Source of the DNA: Cokeromyces recurvatus
Lineage: Eukaryota; Mucoromycota; Mucoromycetes; Mucorales; Mucoraceae
NCBI RefSeq assembly: GCF_025118155.1
Contig: NW_026251426.1
Coordinates: 124,001-188,000 of the forward strand
Length of the DNA stretch: 64,000 bases
Reading direction: 5' to 3'
Positions 20,601-31,910 of the stretch are shown piece after piece (position 1 is the stretch's first letter; every line of letters starts with the position of its first letter). The position numbers were made by a program, and so were the translations under genes. The notes beneath the pieces are model-generated. The model was not told the DNA's origin, did not search any database, and was given only the letters and a program-made list of their open reading frames with translations.

Positions 20601-22697
20601 CTAACCTCTTTTTAAAAAATACCCTTGAGGCTTCAACTCAAGTCGTAACCCGGAAAGTGATTTAGCAAGGTATCCACTAACCTTGTTCAATTGTTGCTCC
20701 ATAAAAAAGATACGTTTTGAGGGTAACGTTTGGTAAGGTAGAGCACAATATCCATGCTGCGATAATGGCAAGACAGGAGCAGTGGTACCTACAATTTGAG
20801 TTGCATAATCGGTAACAGGTTGATAGGGCATTGAGCTCATATCTAGATCACCAGGAATAGAATCATGGTATTTTGGGCATTGTTCATTCACAGCTTCTGT
20901 TGATCTAAGGTAGTGTCGAGATAATGGAAGTATATGTCCTTCTGTTGTAAATACAAAATTCGAATCCATATGATTTAATGGGTGATCGACGTCAAACAAT
21001 AGATATAGATATTTGAGTGTTTCACTTAACATGAACGATTCCATTCGATCCTCTAAGCGGCCTGTTGTTACATCACCGATTGTCGCAAATCCACACGGTA
21101 GACGAGTTCGGTTATTCAAGTCCTTTACAATCATTTCTCCGATTTCTAAATAAAATGGATCGTGTGTGGCTCGATAGAGATAATAAGTTGACTCTACAAA
21201 TTCAGGACGTAATGGGTAAAATCCTACATCTACCGTCCTTTGGTAAAAGTTAAAGCGTTCAGGTAAAGCATGATATTTTTTCCACAAGTTATAGTAAACA
21301 AGATGACCCTTGATTGCTCCATTTAAATCGCCTGCTAACACCTGTAAGCCTGAAAAAAAGGCTCCTAAACTATCAATCCAATACGACATTAATGAGCCAT
21401 TACTCATATGAACGTTACGATAGAGATACCCGGTGCGATCTCTGACATAGCGCATCAAGGCTTGATAAGCTTCATCGAACATGGTATAGTATTTAGATTC
21501 ACCAAAGAGTATATAGGCTTTCAGCATATATTCAAAGATAGAATCAATACCAGCCCCGGTTGAGGAAGCAGTATGGATCCATTGACCTGTTTGGATGTCA
21601 ATTACATTACCTAATAAATTTAGTTCCGATCGTCGTTGCCATATATTGTCTAAAGCAAGCTGTGCTGCTTGTTCATAGCGGGGATCTCCTGTAAGTCGAC
21701 TAAGGACACCAAACTCTAGGATTAGCGAGCCTGCACCTGCTGTACAAGTCTCAGTTGTTTCAGTAGTAGGTACACCATAACGCAAGTTAACACGTGGATA
21801 AGGAATATGTGTTCTTTTTGAAGCCCAAAAGGCAGGCATAAGACGATCAGCAACATTTTTGGCTAAAGACAAGAGTTCATTATTGTAACCTGAAATGGTA
21901 CGATTAAACGCTGGGTCAGTTGCTAATAGATGTGCAGATAACTATATAAATATATGTGTATATAAAAAGAGAGAGAGAGAGAGAAAGGAGTAAGAGATTG
22001 AACAATAAAATAATCGAATAACATACGAGGCCTCCTAATGCTCTAATGTTCACTTCAAAAACTTGTACTTTATTATCTTGACTAAATGAAACCGTTTCTA
22101 TCACTCGATTGACAGCATCCTCAAATTCCTGTTGTGTACCGATAATCTAAAATAAAATAAGATGAGTACATCAAAATTGGCATTCCATATTTCCGAAAAA
22201 AATAAAATAAAATGTTACAGCTAAAGTATCTAAAGTATCTACTAATGTTAAGGAATAATCTCCTAATACATCATTCACATTGATGTTTAATCTAAATATA
22301 AAAACAATGTTTAATCTAACCATCAATAATGTTTTAATCATATACATACGGATTAGCTTTATCACTTCCTCGACCTTTACATTCAAAAGGATTTAACTAT
22401 AAATTACATAAAACAGTGTAAATATATTAAAAACTCGGGGTATTTAAATATAAACCTCATCTTCTGGGTATGCATGTTGCATGTAGTTATTCCATCCATG
22501 ATTAAACATCTCCTTTGTTAGTTCCCTAACATGTAAAAAACGGATTAATATACGTATTTCTTTTTTTTTTAAAAAAAAATAAATAAATAACGATATTACT
22601 TCAATTCTAAAAGTCTCTTTTCTGTCATAAAACATTGACAGCATGATATGAATATAATAAAGAAAAGAATAAAGTCATTATAGAGATTGTTAAACAT
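20601..22697 (-). CDS. EDEM/Htm1-type GH47 alpha-mannosidase of ER-associated degradation
   Basis: Six exons (22697-22600, 22525-22456, 22396-22350, 22291-22219, 22146-22027, 21941-20601), 582 residues. Proteins of this group trim mannose from misfolded glycoproteins in the ER to mark them for degradation. I chose the ATG at 22697 because it adds a hydrophobic signal peptide (FILFFIIFISCCQC) in phase with the family start RLLELKELTKEMFNHGWNNY; the ATG at 22644 is out of frame with the second exon. GH47 marks: NPFECKGRG, LTLVDTLDTL, TCTAGAGSLILEFG, the STGAGIDSIFEY region, the SYWIDSLGAFFSGLQVLAG region, and FTTEGHILPL near the end, which is typical of EDEM rather than of processing mannosidase I. 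There is no HDEL-type tail. Length is shorter than yeast Htm1 (about 800). Confidence 0.92.
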
Positions 22698-22747
22698 AAG
22701 AAATAAAAAGTGAAAAAAAAAAAAGTTTAATAATTAATGGACTTTAT

Positions 22748-23236
22748 TTATTTAATTAAATATCCGCAATATGACATTATTAAGATAGTAAAGAATAAGC
22801 TGGGTCCTATTTCCTTAATAGCACCGCTTACTTCTGTAGCTGTAGTTGTAGCTGCATTAGTAGTAGTAGTAGTAGCTGTATTTGCAGCATTATTACTACT
22901 AGTGGCGCTACCGACTGCGGCAGTTGTCGTGGAAACGGGAATTGTCATGGAAGTAGTAGTAGTAGTAGTCATATCAGTCGCTGTTGTATTGTTAGCCGAG
23001 TCAGGATTGAAATTACAGATAGCCTTTTTTGAACCAGGACAGCAAACATCATCAATAATTCGACAATTATCTGCACAATGAGAAGGGCAAGCGGGGTCTT
23101 CACGCTTTAATAAACCCGCTGTAGCAGAGGGGCATAATGACATGGCACAAACAATCTCAGGAGCAGCAGAATTGGATTCACTAGATTGACTAGCTACCAA
23201 ACCAATAAATAAAAGTAACAATATTCCAATTTTCAT
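22748..23236 (-). CDS. Secreted Cys-rich, Thr-rich protein, probably GPI-anchored
   Basis: A single exon of 162 residues. It has a clear signal peptide (MKIGILLLLFIGLVASQS), then about 60 residues with eight or more cysteines (VCAMSLCPS, CPSHCADNCRIIDDVCCPG), then a long Thr/Ser/Ala/Asn stalk, and a hydrophobic C terminus (SLFFTILIMSYCGYLI) after a small-residue stretch, which fits a GPI-anchor signal. This architecture is that of a cell-wall or plasma-membrane surface protein. I do not recognise the Cys domain. The plus-strand open frame across it is a shadow of the Thr-rich codons. Confidence 0.8.
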   Translation of the reverse strand: MKIGILLLLFIGLVASQSSESNSAAPEIVCAMSLCPSATAGLLKREDPACPSHCADNCRIIDDVCCPGSKKAICNFNPDSANNTTATDMTTTTTTSMTIPVSTTTAAVGSATSSNNAANTATTTTTNAATTTATEVSGAIKEIGPSLFFTILIMSYCGYLIK

Positions 23237-23680
23237 GTTTAGCTTGAAGAAAAAAAAAAAGGAAAAGAAGAAATAGATATAAAAAAATATTAGTGTAATT
23301 TGCTTTATATTTTTTTTTTATTTTAAAACGTTACACATGATATTACTCTTTCTGCTTGAATTTGCCTTTTTCATATTGCAAGCCTATTAACTCTCTAAAT
23401 TTAAATTTTGTGTAATGCTCTTTCTCATAATCCCATGCTAGTAAATTTTAGTAATATACAAAACAAGCATCTTTTTTCTTTTCATATTATTGTACTATTA
23501 ATTAAAGATATAATAACTTGTCTTAAACATATACATATTCTGTAGTTTTTTTAATATGTTTTCTCTTTTATTATGTTGGTTTATATAAAAAATAGGTTCT
23601 TATCGCTTCATTACACCTTTTTTTTTTTTTTAAATCATTCATAATTTACAAGAATTAAAATAAATAATTTTGTCTAATTA
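23237..23680. other. Intergenic AT-rich spacer
   Basis: Upstream of the surface-protein gene and downstream of the 76-residue gene; poly-T and poly-A tracts only. Confidence 0.5.
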
Positions 23681-23969
23681 CTATTTATGAGAACTTTGCT
23701 TTTTTTTCCATTCCAAATATTCCATTGAATGAGTAGGCTTTGTTTGGGGTATCACGTTTAATGGAGGTCCAGCAAACCATAACACAGGTCCTTCTGCTTG
23801 TCGTTTGAATGAAGCATCTGTAGTATTCCATAAATAACTATTATTTAACACATTTTTTTTTTAATATTTCTATACCTAGTTCTGGCTGTTTTGTTGATTG
23901 CATTTGGGCTTGTTGTGAAGGCATTTGTGTATATGGATAAGAATACGGCTGTTGTGGCTGCATCCACAT
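23681..23969 (-). CDS. Small conserved-looking 76-residue protein
   Basis: Two exons (23969-23876 and 23817-23681) join in phase at a GT-AG intron of 58 bp. The protein begins with a Gln/Pro/Tyr-rich stretch (MWMQPQQPYSYPYTQMPS) and ends in a compact segment with aromatic and proline residues (EGPVLWFAGPPLNVIP, then MEYLEWKKK). An earlier AG 20 bp upstream would make a 39-bp intron and break the frame, so I rejected it. I do not recognise it; the LWFAGPPL part looks like a conserved peptide motif of a nuclear complex subunit, which is only an impression. It starts head-to-head with the EIF1AD-like gene, 130 bp between ATGs. Confidence 0.65.
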
Positions 23970-23989
23970 CTTTAGATCGTTTAATAATA

Positions 23990-24025
<36 letters not shown>

Positions 24026-24099
24026 AAAAACCAGTTATAAATCAAAAATTATCCTTTTTTTATTAAAAAAAATTTTTATTTTTTTTTTTTTTTTAAACG

Positions 24100-24645
24100 A
24101 TGGGACGAAAGCAGACAACTAGAAATCAGTTGGATGAGGAAATCGAAATTCAAGAAGGACAAGTATATGCTCGTTCTTTAGGACCAAGAGGCAATCATCA
24201 ACATGAAGTCGAATTTATTGACGGGTCAAAAAAATTAGTGACCCTACCACCTCGATTTAGAAATGTTGTTTGGTTAAAGCGAGGTAATTATAGGAATTAA
24301 TAATAATGATAAGAAGAAAAGTTAAACCCTTTATGAAATAGGTCATTATGTTATTGTTGATCCTAGTGTTGGTGTATCTGAAAAAGTAGCAGGAGAGATT
24401 GTTCATGTACTTTTCCCAAAACATATAAAAGAATTAAAAGCAGCAGATAAATGGTAAATCTAAAATAGATCATTTATTGTCAATATTCTTATAGTATATA
24501 TAATAGGCCTGTTGAATTTGATAATGAACCAGTGATAAAGTCAGTAGAAAACGAATATATAGATAACAGTGATGATGACTTGTTTGTAAATAATAATAGA
24601 CCCATAATGTCAGATACGGAATCCTCTTCAAGTGAAGAAGAGTAA
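24100..24645 (+). CDS. EIF1AD-like RNA-binding protein (S1/eIF1A fold)
   Basis: Exons 24100-24283, 24342-24453 and 24507-24645 give 144 residues. The fold is that of eIF1A: GQVYARSLGPRGNHQHEVEF is the RNA-binding OB strand region, LPPRFRNVVWLKRGHYVIVD the next, and an acidic, Ser-rich tail (SDTESSSSEEE) closes it. Human EIF1AD has the same layout: an MxxxxK/R basic start, an OB fold and an acidic tail. It acts in 40S ribosomal subunit maturation. The MGRKQTTRNQ start and length (EIF1AD is 165 aa) agree. The gene shares a 130-bp promoter gap with the 76-residue gene. Confidence 0.88.
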
Positions 24646-24775
24646 TTAGGCAAATTACCTAATTTGTAATTAATAAATATGAATCTGTAATAATAAGAAT
24701 TGTGTAATTCTATCTCTCTTTTTTTTTTCTTTTTTTTCTTTTTTTTTTCTTCTTTTTTTTACATAAGAGCATCAC

Positions 24776-25862
24776 TCAACAAAATTCATCAGCACCTAAT
24801 GTCTCATAAGCATATGTATTAATTGGAAAAGAAGTACCATTGCCTTGCCTATATAATAAAATGATTAATTACAACAATAGATAGCCATTACATATATTTA
24901 CGTTTGCTTATTATAATGTATTGGTATCATCTTGCTCCATAATGGTCCTTTTCCAAGTACTTGTTCCATGTTCTTTCGTGTTCCAATATCCCATGGATTA
25001 AAATATTTACTTCTCATTACATCTCTTCTTCCCAATCTATAGTTTGTTTTCTCATAAAATTCAATAGTTGTTCGATTCTTGATTAACTGTCGGGTATGAA
25101 ATAGAGTGAAGGGCACTAGAAATAAGCCAAAGATACCTGACAAAAACACAAGCACTGCCCAATGCACGAATGTTACTATACTGACCGTCATTACTCTATT
25201 CAGTTGACTAAGGAGAGCTGGTAAACTAGTTATAAATAAAAAAAGGCAATAGAAAGTAGCATATACTAAAAAGAGATAAAAGAATTTATGATTTCCAAAG
25301 CCAACACAGTTGTTAATCCAAGGACAGTGATGGTCCATTCGAAGAACACAGCGTTTACAAAGTCGACAATGGTGTGTTCGGTCATATTTTTCGACTTGAC
25401 ATTTTTGACAAAAGCGTTTATTACCATCTCTCTTAACAGTAATAGGCAACATAGGGTGATTATCTGATAATTTATCATCATCATCGTGATCCAATAATAG
25501 GCCTACTCTATCTTCTCCATCTTGTTTATCTAAGTCAATCGTATATCCAGGTGATGTTTGACAAACAGCCCAATAGCTCCAAATACATAAAATAAATAGA
25601 AGATGGTAAACGAATAAATAAAAGCAACCTATAGATAATGACAATAATAAGGAAGGAAGGAAGGAAGGAAGAAAGAGAGAGGATAATTATAACTTTTTTT
25701 TTTACCTTGAATAATATGACCTTCTTGAATAAGACTAAGACATAAGTGTACATTATAAGCCCAATAACTCCATAGAAATATAATGCTTAATAAGATTACT
25801 GGTGATGCATTCACAATTCTCATAACCCATTGTTGAATTGTCGAACAAGATGGACATTTCAT
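24776..25862 (-). CDS. DHHC palmitoyltransferase
   Basis: Three exons (25862-25706, 25628-24902, 24848-24776), 318 residues. The enzyme S-acylates membrane proteins. Visible: two N-terminal membrane spans ([17 protein letters not shown] and [14 protein letters not shown]), the zinc-binding Cys-rich domain with [17 protein letters not shown] and the catalytic DHHC in [14 protein letters not shown], two more spans ([17 protein letters not shown] and [17 protein letters not shown]), and a TTIE motif (NRTTIEFYE) typical of DHHC enzymes. The last small exon reads GNGTSFPIN, which matches the tail of Pfa3/ZDHHC2-15-type enzymes; a frame stop at 24898 would otherwise end the protein seven codons after the HYNKQ part. 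The four-span topology and this tail suggest the vacuole/Golgi Pfa3 group; that is inference. Confidence 0.92.
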
Positions 25863-26270
25863 TTTAAAGACAATAAAATAGACTTTTTTTTTTTATAGAA
25901 TCATAGAATAAATAAAAGGCTGTCGGAATATAAATTTAGAATACATCTACATATTGTTTAAAAGAACAATAAGTGTTCCTTTTCCTTCCATGTTCCATAT
26001 TTTTTACATGTATTTATGCTTTAAAAAAAAAGAGAAATTGGCTGTTATTATAACAGCTGCATAAGGAGCCTTTTTTTTTTTTTCTTGTTGAAGCATAATG
26101 TAATTAAAAAAACAAAAAAAAGTCAGATAAATTTTCTGAAAGATCGCGTCGCGGAACTTGATTAATTTATAACTTTTATTTTTTTCGCGTTATACATTAA
26201 CGCATTTTTTTTTTTTTTTTTAAACAAATTAGATCATTCAAAAATAAGAACATTAATCTCATCTTAAATC

Positions 26271-28168
26271 ATGTCAAACCAAGCGTAATTCTTTTTCATC
26301 TTATTTTATTTAATATTAAATTTGCTTTTATGACTAATCTTCTTTCGTTAGACTACAGTTTTGCAGTACACCAACAGACGATCATAATATCTTGGAGCGA
26401 TCTCCTTCAACTTACGATGATCTCGCATTACTCAAAGATCAACTATTGATTAAAAAATATAACTACACACAGCAATATGCTAACATGTATTTTGTAAGAC
26501 TGCTCAAATTACGACAAACACTATTAAAAGTGGCTTCTGAGAAATGGGACTCCCTGCCAGGTAAAGTAGCATTATCTATTTTATATATGTATTGTATACT
26601 TCTTCTTCTGATTCTTCTCTATTAGAGAAACCTCGTTATGTTAAAAAGATTCTGGACGTAAAGCCAGGCGAATTATGCTACATGTTCGGCACAATCTATC
26701 TTGAAATGCCCGAAAAACCTAATGTCATGAAAAATTTAGAAGATGAGGTACATGAAATTATAAACTTTACAACAAAATCATGAACTCATCCATAAATTAG
26801 GATTCGATCGTTAGACCAGATACACCTACTAAATATAGGAGTGATGATGATGTAATTTCGTTAGAAGATGAGTCAGGGCGTGTCGAAATTAAGGGAATGT
26901 GTCTTAATAGAGAGTTTTTAGTGACGGGTATGGTAATAGGTATCTTGGGTAAAGAAGTGTCGACAGATGCATTTGATGTTATTGATATTTGTTTACCTGG
27001 TATGCCTGAACAAGACCCGATACCCCAAACACCAGGTAAAAAAAAAAAAAATGAAGAATTTATAAAAAAATAAAGCTATACTATGCTCACCATATTTCAT
27101 TTAGCTGATAAATCTCCTAAATTTGTGGCTCTCTTATCGGGGCTCAATCTTGGCTCAGAAGAAGAGTTAGACATGCGTTCACAGTTATTAGCAGAATTTT
27201 TAGCAGGCGAGTTAGGTAGTCTAGAAGATGAAATATCAAGCTCGCAGATATCAAGAGTTATTATTGCTGGTAATTCTCTGACGAAATCTACAAACAAAAA
27301 GTCGTTAAATTCTATAGTCGTAAATATTATTTTATTTTATTTTATTTTTTTTGGACATAAGAAATAAGCAGTAACCATTTGCTAATGTATATACATTTTT
27401 TTTTTATAGAAAAAAAAATATGGTTATGATGCATCAACGTTTAACGCTTCACCTATGTTACAACTTGACGAGTTACTAGAAGATATTTGCTGCTCAGTAG
27501 ATCTAGATATCATGGCAGGGCCACAAGATCCTGCACCTATTCATTTTCCTCAACAGCCTATGCATCCTTCTATGTTTAAAAACTCACATCGACTTACCAC
27601 CTTTCATACTGTGACTAATCCTTATTGGTGTCAAGTAGATGGTATTAAGTAAGATTCATATAAGGCTTATTTTATTAGAATGCATATATTTAAAACTATC
27701 ATTTTTTTTTTAGATTCTTGGGTACTTCAGGTCAAAATATAGATGATATTTACAAATATGTGGATTCTGAGGATCGTTTAAAGATGGCAGAGATTTGTAT
27801 GTATTGGAGACATATGGCCCCAACAGCACCAGATACACTATGGGCTCATCCTTTTGAAGACAGAGATCCCTTTGTAATTGAAACATGTCCTCATGTTTAT
27901 TTTATTGGTAATCAACCTCAATTTGAAGATAGTCTTATACAAGGTAAAGATATCTTTATATGTATATATATGTATGTATATATCTAATTTTATTTTATAT
28001 GCTTATTGTTTTGTTTTAGGTCCTGAGGGTCAGAAGGTGAGAGTGATATTAGTGCCTTCCTTTTCGAAAACTGGTATTATAGTTCTCGTTAATTTAAAAA
28101 CATTAGAGTGTAGTACGATTCAGATTAGTGATAAGGGTCTTCGACTTGATGTTATGGATGAATCTTAA
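26271..28168 (+). CDS. POLD2: DNA polymerase delta small (B) subunit
   Basis: Eight exons (26271-26284, 26352-26560, 26626-26747, 26801-27035, 27105-27319, 27410-27648, 27714-27943, 28020-28168) make 470 residues, close to the usual 460-490. The subunit holds the catalytic subunit and the third subunit of the replicative polymerase together. The N-terminal part has YTQQYANMYFVRLLKLR and the OB fold (CYMFGTIYLEM). The C-terminal part is the inactive calcineurin-like phosphoesterase fold: SGLNLGS, VIIAGNSL, DIMAGPQDPAPIHFPQQPMH, FLGTSGQNIDDIYKY, APTAPDTLWAHPF and CPHVYFIGNQP. The 14-base first exon is needed to supply an ATG and a frame into LQFCSTPTDD. All seven introns are GT-AG and in phase. 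Confidence 0.95.
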
Positions 28169-28932
28169 AAAAATAATAATAAAAAAAAAATACTTCACTA
28201 AAAAGTAAACTTATACGATTAAACTTTTTTTTTATCGGGAATTACGTGTTGGCATAAACAAATAGTGTTTAAGAATTAAAGAAAAAGAAAAGGTATTGGT
28301 ATTACTTATTATATGTAAGTAAATAGGAATATTAAATGTGATAAATATATCTATATATATGAATATGTATGAGTAATAAAAAAAAAAAAAGGCAAATGGC
28401 ATATAATCTTCAGGAAGATAAAATGAAAATAAAAAAAAACAAAAAAAAACTCCCTTTAAGCATATTCGTTTGCGGCTTGTATGAAAAGAAAAGATATATT
28501 TATAGAGGGAGAGTTTAGAGAAAGTTACCTTATAAATATTAAAAACAGTTAAATAAACACATTAAAAATTTATAGCAATTGCAAAGAAAACCCCCTTTTC
28601 ATAAACATTTCCTAGCTAAAACATCTTGAATTGTCATTATATTCTCTAGTCGAGATAGCGGCGCTATCAAAAAAAAAAAAAAAAAAAAAAAAATATACCC
28701 GTAAATTAGCAATATTAAGGATTAAAACTGTAGTAGCCGCTATCGCCACTTCTTCTTTTCTGGTGGAGATTAGTACTTTTTATCTTCGTTATATCAGGTC
28801 CTAGCATCATTTTTATTGGTCAAAAGATTTGAACTTGTTTGAATTTCTAGTACAAATTCTTCCGCAGACCCCCCCTCCCTTCCTTCTCCACTCTTATTAA
28901 AACAAACTTTTCTACTATTATTTATTTTTGAC
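28169..28932. other. Intergenic region with poly-A tract and small inverted repeats
   Basis: Terminator side of POLD2 and promoter side of the decarboxylase gene. It contains an A run (about 28670-28693) and the words GATAGCGGC (about 28654) and GCCGCTATC (about 28737). No coding frame. Confidence 0.5.
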
Positions 28933-30458
28933 ATGCTCGTCAGATCGCGGATATTCTCAAGGCAAACAAGCATACGATTATGTCATATTCGACAACAGCG
29001 ATTAATTTGTCAAAGACAATCATTTCATTCCTCCAGAATTAGACAACAACGTCAAAAACCATTATTTAGTAAGCCTATACGCACATATATAGATGACTTT
29101 ATAGTTAATTCATTAACTTTGTTTTTTTTCGAATTAGATCAAGTAGTTGATAGTTGGAACAATACAAAAATAAAATGGTACCCTATCCCTGTTGCTCTTG
29201 GTCTAAGTGTTATTGCCTTTATTCAGTATCGTCGAGTCATCGCACGTGAATCTCAAACAGAACCAAAATATGTGGTAACTGGGCCATGGCAGGTAACATA
29301 ACGTTTGTTAACTTTTTTTTTTTACTATAATGAAACTCATCATTTATATTTTATTATCAGGTCCATTTAGCAGCTGTTTTACCATTAAGGACTATATCAC
29401 GCTTATGGGGAGCGTTTAACTCTTTCACCATACCTACCCCTTTACGTCCCTTTGGTTATAAACTTTATAGCTGGATATTTGGTTGTAATTTAGATGAAAT
29501 GAAGAATCCTGATTTGTATAGCTATCGTAACCTGTCTGAATTCTTTTATCGTGAGCTCAAGGAGGGGGCAAGACCAATTGATGAGGAAGCTGTATTGGTG
29601 TCCCCATCAGATGGCAAAGTATTACACTTTGGTATAGTGCATGGACAAGAGATAGAGCAGATCAAAGGCGTTACATACAAATTAGACGCTCTTTTAGGAA
29701 ATGATGTGAAGATACCCCCTGCAGCTAATGATGCTATCTTGGGCAATATGCCTCACTACGTTGATGAAGAAGAATTCGCTAATGTAAACGGTATTGAATA
29801 TTCATTAAATGATATCATGATTCAAGGTTCTGCTCAAAAGACTCAATCTAGTGTAGGCCCCGATGGTCTCGCACGCTCGGAGGAGACAAACGGGACTGAT
29901 AAATATGCCCTCATCCGTCTTGCTGACGTTGAGCCTACCACCCCATCTAAAGCCGTTAAACCAGGTCATGCTCTATTTTTTTGTGTTGTCTATCTAGCAC
30001 CTGGCGACTATCATCGTTTCCACTCACCTACTAACTGGGTCGTTCAGACGCGTCGTCATTTTGCTGGTGAACTCTTTAGCGTATCTCCTTACTTTGTCAA
30101 ACTCTTACAAAATCTGTTTGTATTAAATGAAAGAGTGGCATTACTAGGTAAGTGGCGTTATGGCTTCTTTTCAATGATACCCGTAGGTGCAACAAATGTT
30201 GGATCAATCAAGATCAACTTTGACGAAGCACTTAAAACAAATCGTAAAGAAGATTTACCAATGGGAACCTACACTGAAGTAACCTATAAGAGAGCTAGTA
30301 GAATACTGGGTGGCAAAGCATTAAAGTATGGTGAAGAGATTGGTGGTTTTTATTTAGGTTCCACGGTCGTTTTGGTGTTTGAAGCACCCGAGACATTTAG
30401 ATTTGCAGTAACAGAAGGACAAAAGATTAAAATGGGAGAAGCAATGGGATATGTATAA
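28933..30458 (+). CDS. PSD1: Phosphatidylserine decarboxylase, mitochondrial type
   Basis: Exons 28933-29068, 29138-29292 and 29361-30458, 462 residues. It converts phosphatidylserine to phosphatidylethanolamine at the inner membrane. The N terminus is Arg/Ser/Gln-rich with no acids (mitochondrial leader), followed by one membrane span (WYPIPVALGLSVIAFIQY). Catalytic-domain marks are FFYRELKEGARPID, SPSDGKVLHFG, YLAPGDYHRFHSP, RVALLGKWRYGFFSMIPVGATNVG and the self-cleavage site GFYLGSTVVLVFEAP, where the Ser of LGST becomes the pyruvoyl group. A hydrophilic insertion of about 60 residues (NDIMIQGSAQKTQSS...) lies between the PSDGK and HRFH blocks, as in other fungal Psd1 proteins. The short first exon reads through the intron without a stop, so the splice rests on domain continuity. 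Confidence 0.95.
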
Positions 30459-30628
30459 ATAAAAAAAAAAAAAAAAAATAATAAGGAGGGAAGATCCCTT
30501 TTTTTTTTTTAAGTTTAAATTGTGGGTGTGTGTTTTGGAATCAATTTTGTGTATGTGTATGTAATTTCTTTCTTTTTTTTTTTTTTTTTTTTTTTTTGCT
30601 TTATACGTATATACATATTTATAACAAC

Positions 30629-31027
30629 ATGACTTCATATTGGTACTCTACAAATGGCCTAAGTCATCGACGTTTATCTAATAGTCATTTGACAGTTTTA
30701 GATCAAGCTTATGAACAACATGCACGCATTCAAATTTATGATGATGAAATGTTTGGAGAAAATGTTATTGCCATTGCTAATCCTTATCAAGGCACAATGA
30801 CAGCAGGAGATCTTCATTTCGGATTATATAGACAACCACCTATGTGGCACATGAGTAATATGAGTTTGGATACACTAATATTCATGGATACAGAGGCGCT
30901 CAACAGCGGCCATAAAGAAGAAAATAATGCAGCTATTCAATCTGACGGTAAACCCAAGTATAACTTTATGATTCAAAAAAAGATGGTATCTTTGGAAGAA
31001 AACTGTATTTGTTGCATAATTAGTTGA
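30629..31027 (+). CDS. Small protein with CaaX prenylation signal
   Basis: A single exon of 132 residues starting at ATG 30629 (MTSYWYSTNGLSHRR) and ending CICCIIS. The last four residues, CIIS, fit the CaaX box for farnesylation (Ser at the end), and the cysteines just before could be palmitoylated, so the protein probably sits on a membrane. The body is not obviously related to Ras or Ydj1; it has acidic and aromatic patches (YDDEMFGENVIAIANPYQG) and resembles no family I know. It follows PSD1 by 170 bp of homopolymers. An upstream in-frame stretch (from 30530) lies in the T run and lacks a sensible ATG. Confidence 0.72.
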   Translation: MTSYWYSTNGLSHRRLSNSHLTVLDQAYEQHARIQIYDDEMFGENVIAIANPYQGTMTAGDLHFGLYRQPPMWHMSNMSLDTLIFMDTEALNSGHKEENNAAIQSDGKPKYNFMIQKKMVSLEENCICCIIS

Positions 31028-31166
31028 TTTTGATTTTTGATTTTTTCATTATATATTATAATAAAGAATAACAAATGTTATAATGTATAATTTGGATTTC
31101 ATAAATAAGGAGTATTTTTTCGAAGAAGAAGATGATAATGCAGTATATTAAGACATTTGATTTGGA

Positions 31167-31905
31167 TCATTCACTCTGAGATCGAGATGGTTGACCGCCT
31201 GCTTGTTCACAACGATAATAACGTTCGCATCCTTTTAGGCAAAGATCTTTCGCAGTACCATAATTGTATCCTTCTTGACAATCAGTCTCTCGACCCTGAC
31301 ATTCTGCAATTACAATGGGCCATGCATAAGGCGGTATATCAGGAACATAATTCTACATACATAGAGTTACTACGATTTATCTCCTTTTATATATAGATAT
31401 ATTAAAAGTAGGTATACCTGGCAAACGTATCCCCATGTCATTGTTTCTCTTATGCAAAAACTTTTAATAAAAAAAAAGTAGATGAGGCACTCAATGACAT
31501 GATTCGTATTATACTTTTTTTAAAATTAATGTTGATTGTTTGCATTCGCTCTATAATATGTATTAAATTTTCTGTAAAGAAAAAAATTCGTTTGTATTGC
31601 TTATACTTTGCAAAACTCTTCTTGTTGTGTACATATCATTTCTCGTTCAGACATATTTAAATCTGTAATTTTCCATGCTGTAATAGGCAAACCAACTAAA
31701 ATGGAATATAATTATAATGTTATATATTTTATATCATATATACTATCATATACAATATGTGAGTGATTTGATAATATCTTGTCTTCTTGATTATTAAATT
31801 CACCTAAATTATTGAATATTTTTGTAGTAGAATATGCAAAAGCTGTTGTTATAATGTAAATGCATAAAATATAAATAAATACCACAAGAAAAACACATGC
31901 AGATT
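31167..31905 (-). pseudogene. Cys-rich secreted-type protein gene, no start codon seen
   Basis: Four stretches on the minus strand read like exons of one small secreted protein. First, a hydrophobic signal-like frame (VVFIYILCIYIITTAFAYS, about 31900-31805). Second, PITAWKITDLNMSEREMICT (about 31692-31610). Third, exon 31460-31418 with FCIRETMTWGYVCQ. Fourth, exon 31352-31167 with APPYAWP-like and Cys-rich text (WPIVIAECQGRETDCQEGYN, KDLCLKGCERYYRC). The last two join cleanly in phase. Their spacing of cysteines resembles a family of small secreted fungal proteins with paired CxxxxxC units. The signal-like frame has no ATG after its last stop, and the join between the second and third stretches is unclear. 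Either a decayed gene or one whose first exon I cannot find. Confidence 0.45.
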
Positions 31906-31910
31906 ATATC

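Noticed and set aside
20345..20665. Lys/Arg-rich plus-strand ORF
   Set aside because: Pure A-rich low-complexity sequence overlapping the 3' end of the mannosidase gene.
22737..23081. Plus-strand hydrophobic ORF opposite the Cys-rich surface protein
   Set aside because: Its Val/Ala content is produced by antisense Thr/Ala codons; the minus-strand frame has a signal peptide and cysteines.
23820..23837. Acceptor AATAATAG for the 76-residue gene
   Set aside because: It would make a 39-bp intron and put the second exon out of phase; CTACAG 20 bp later fits both length and frame.
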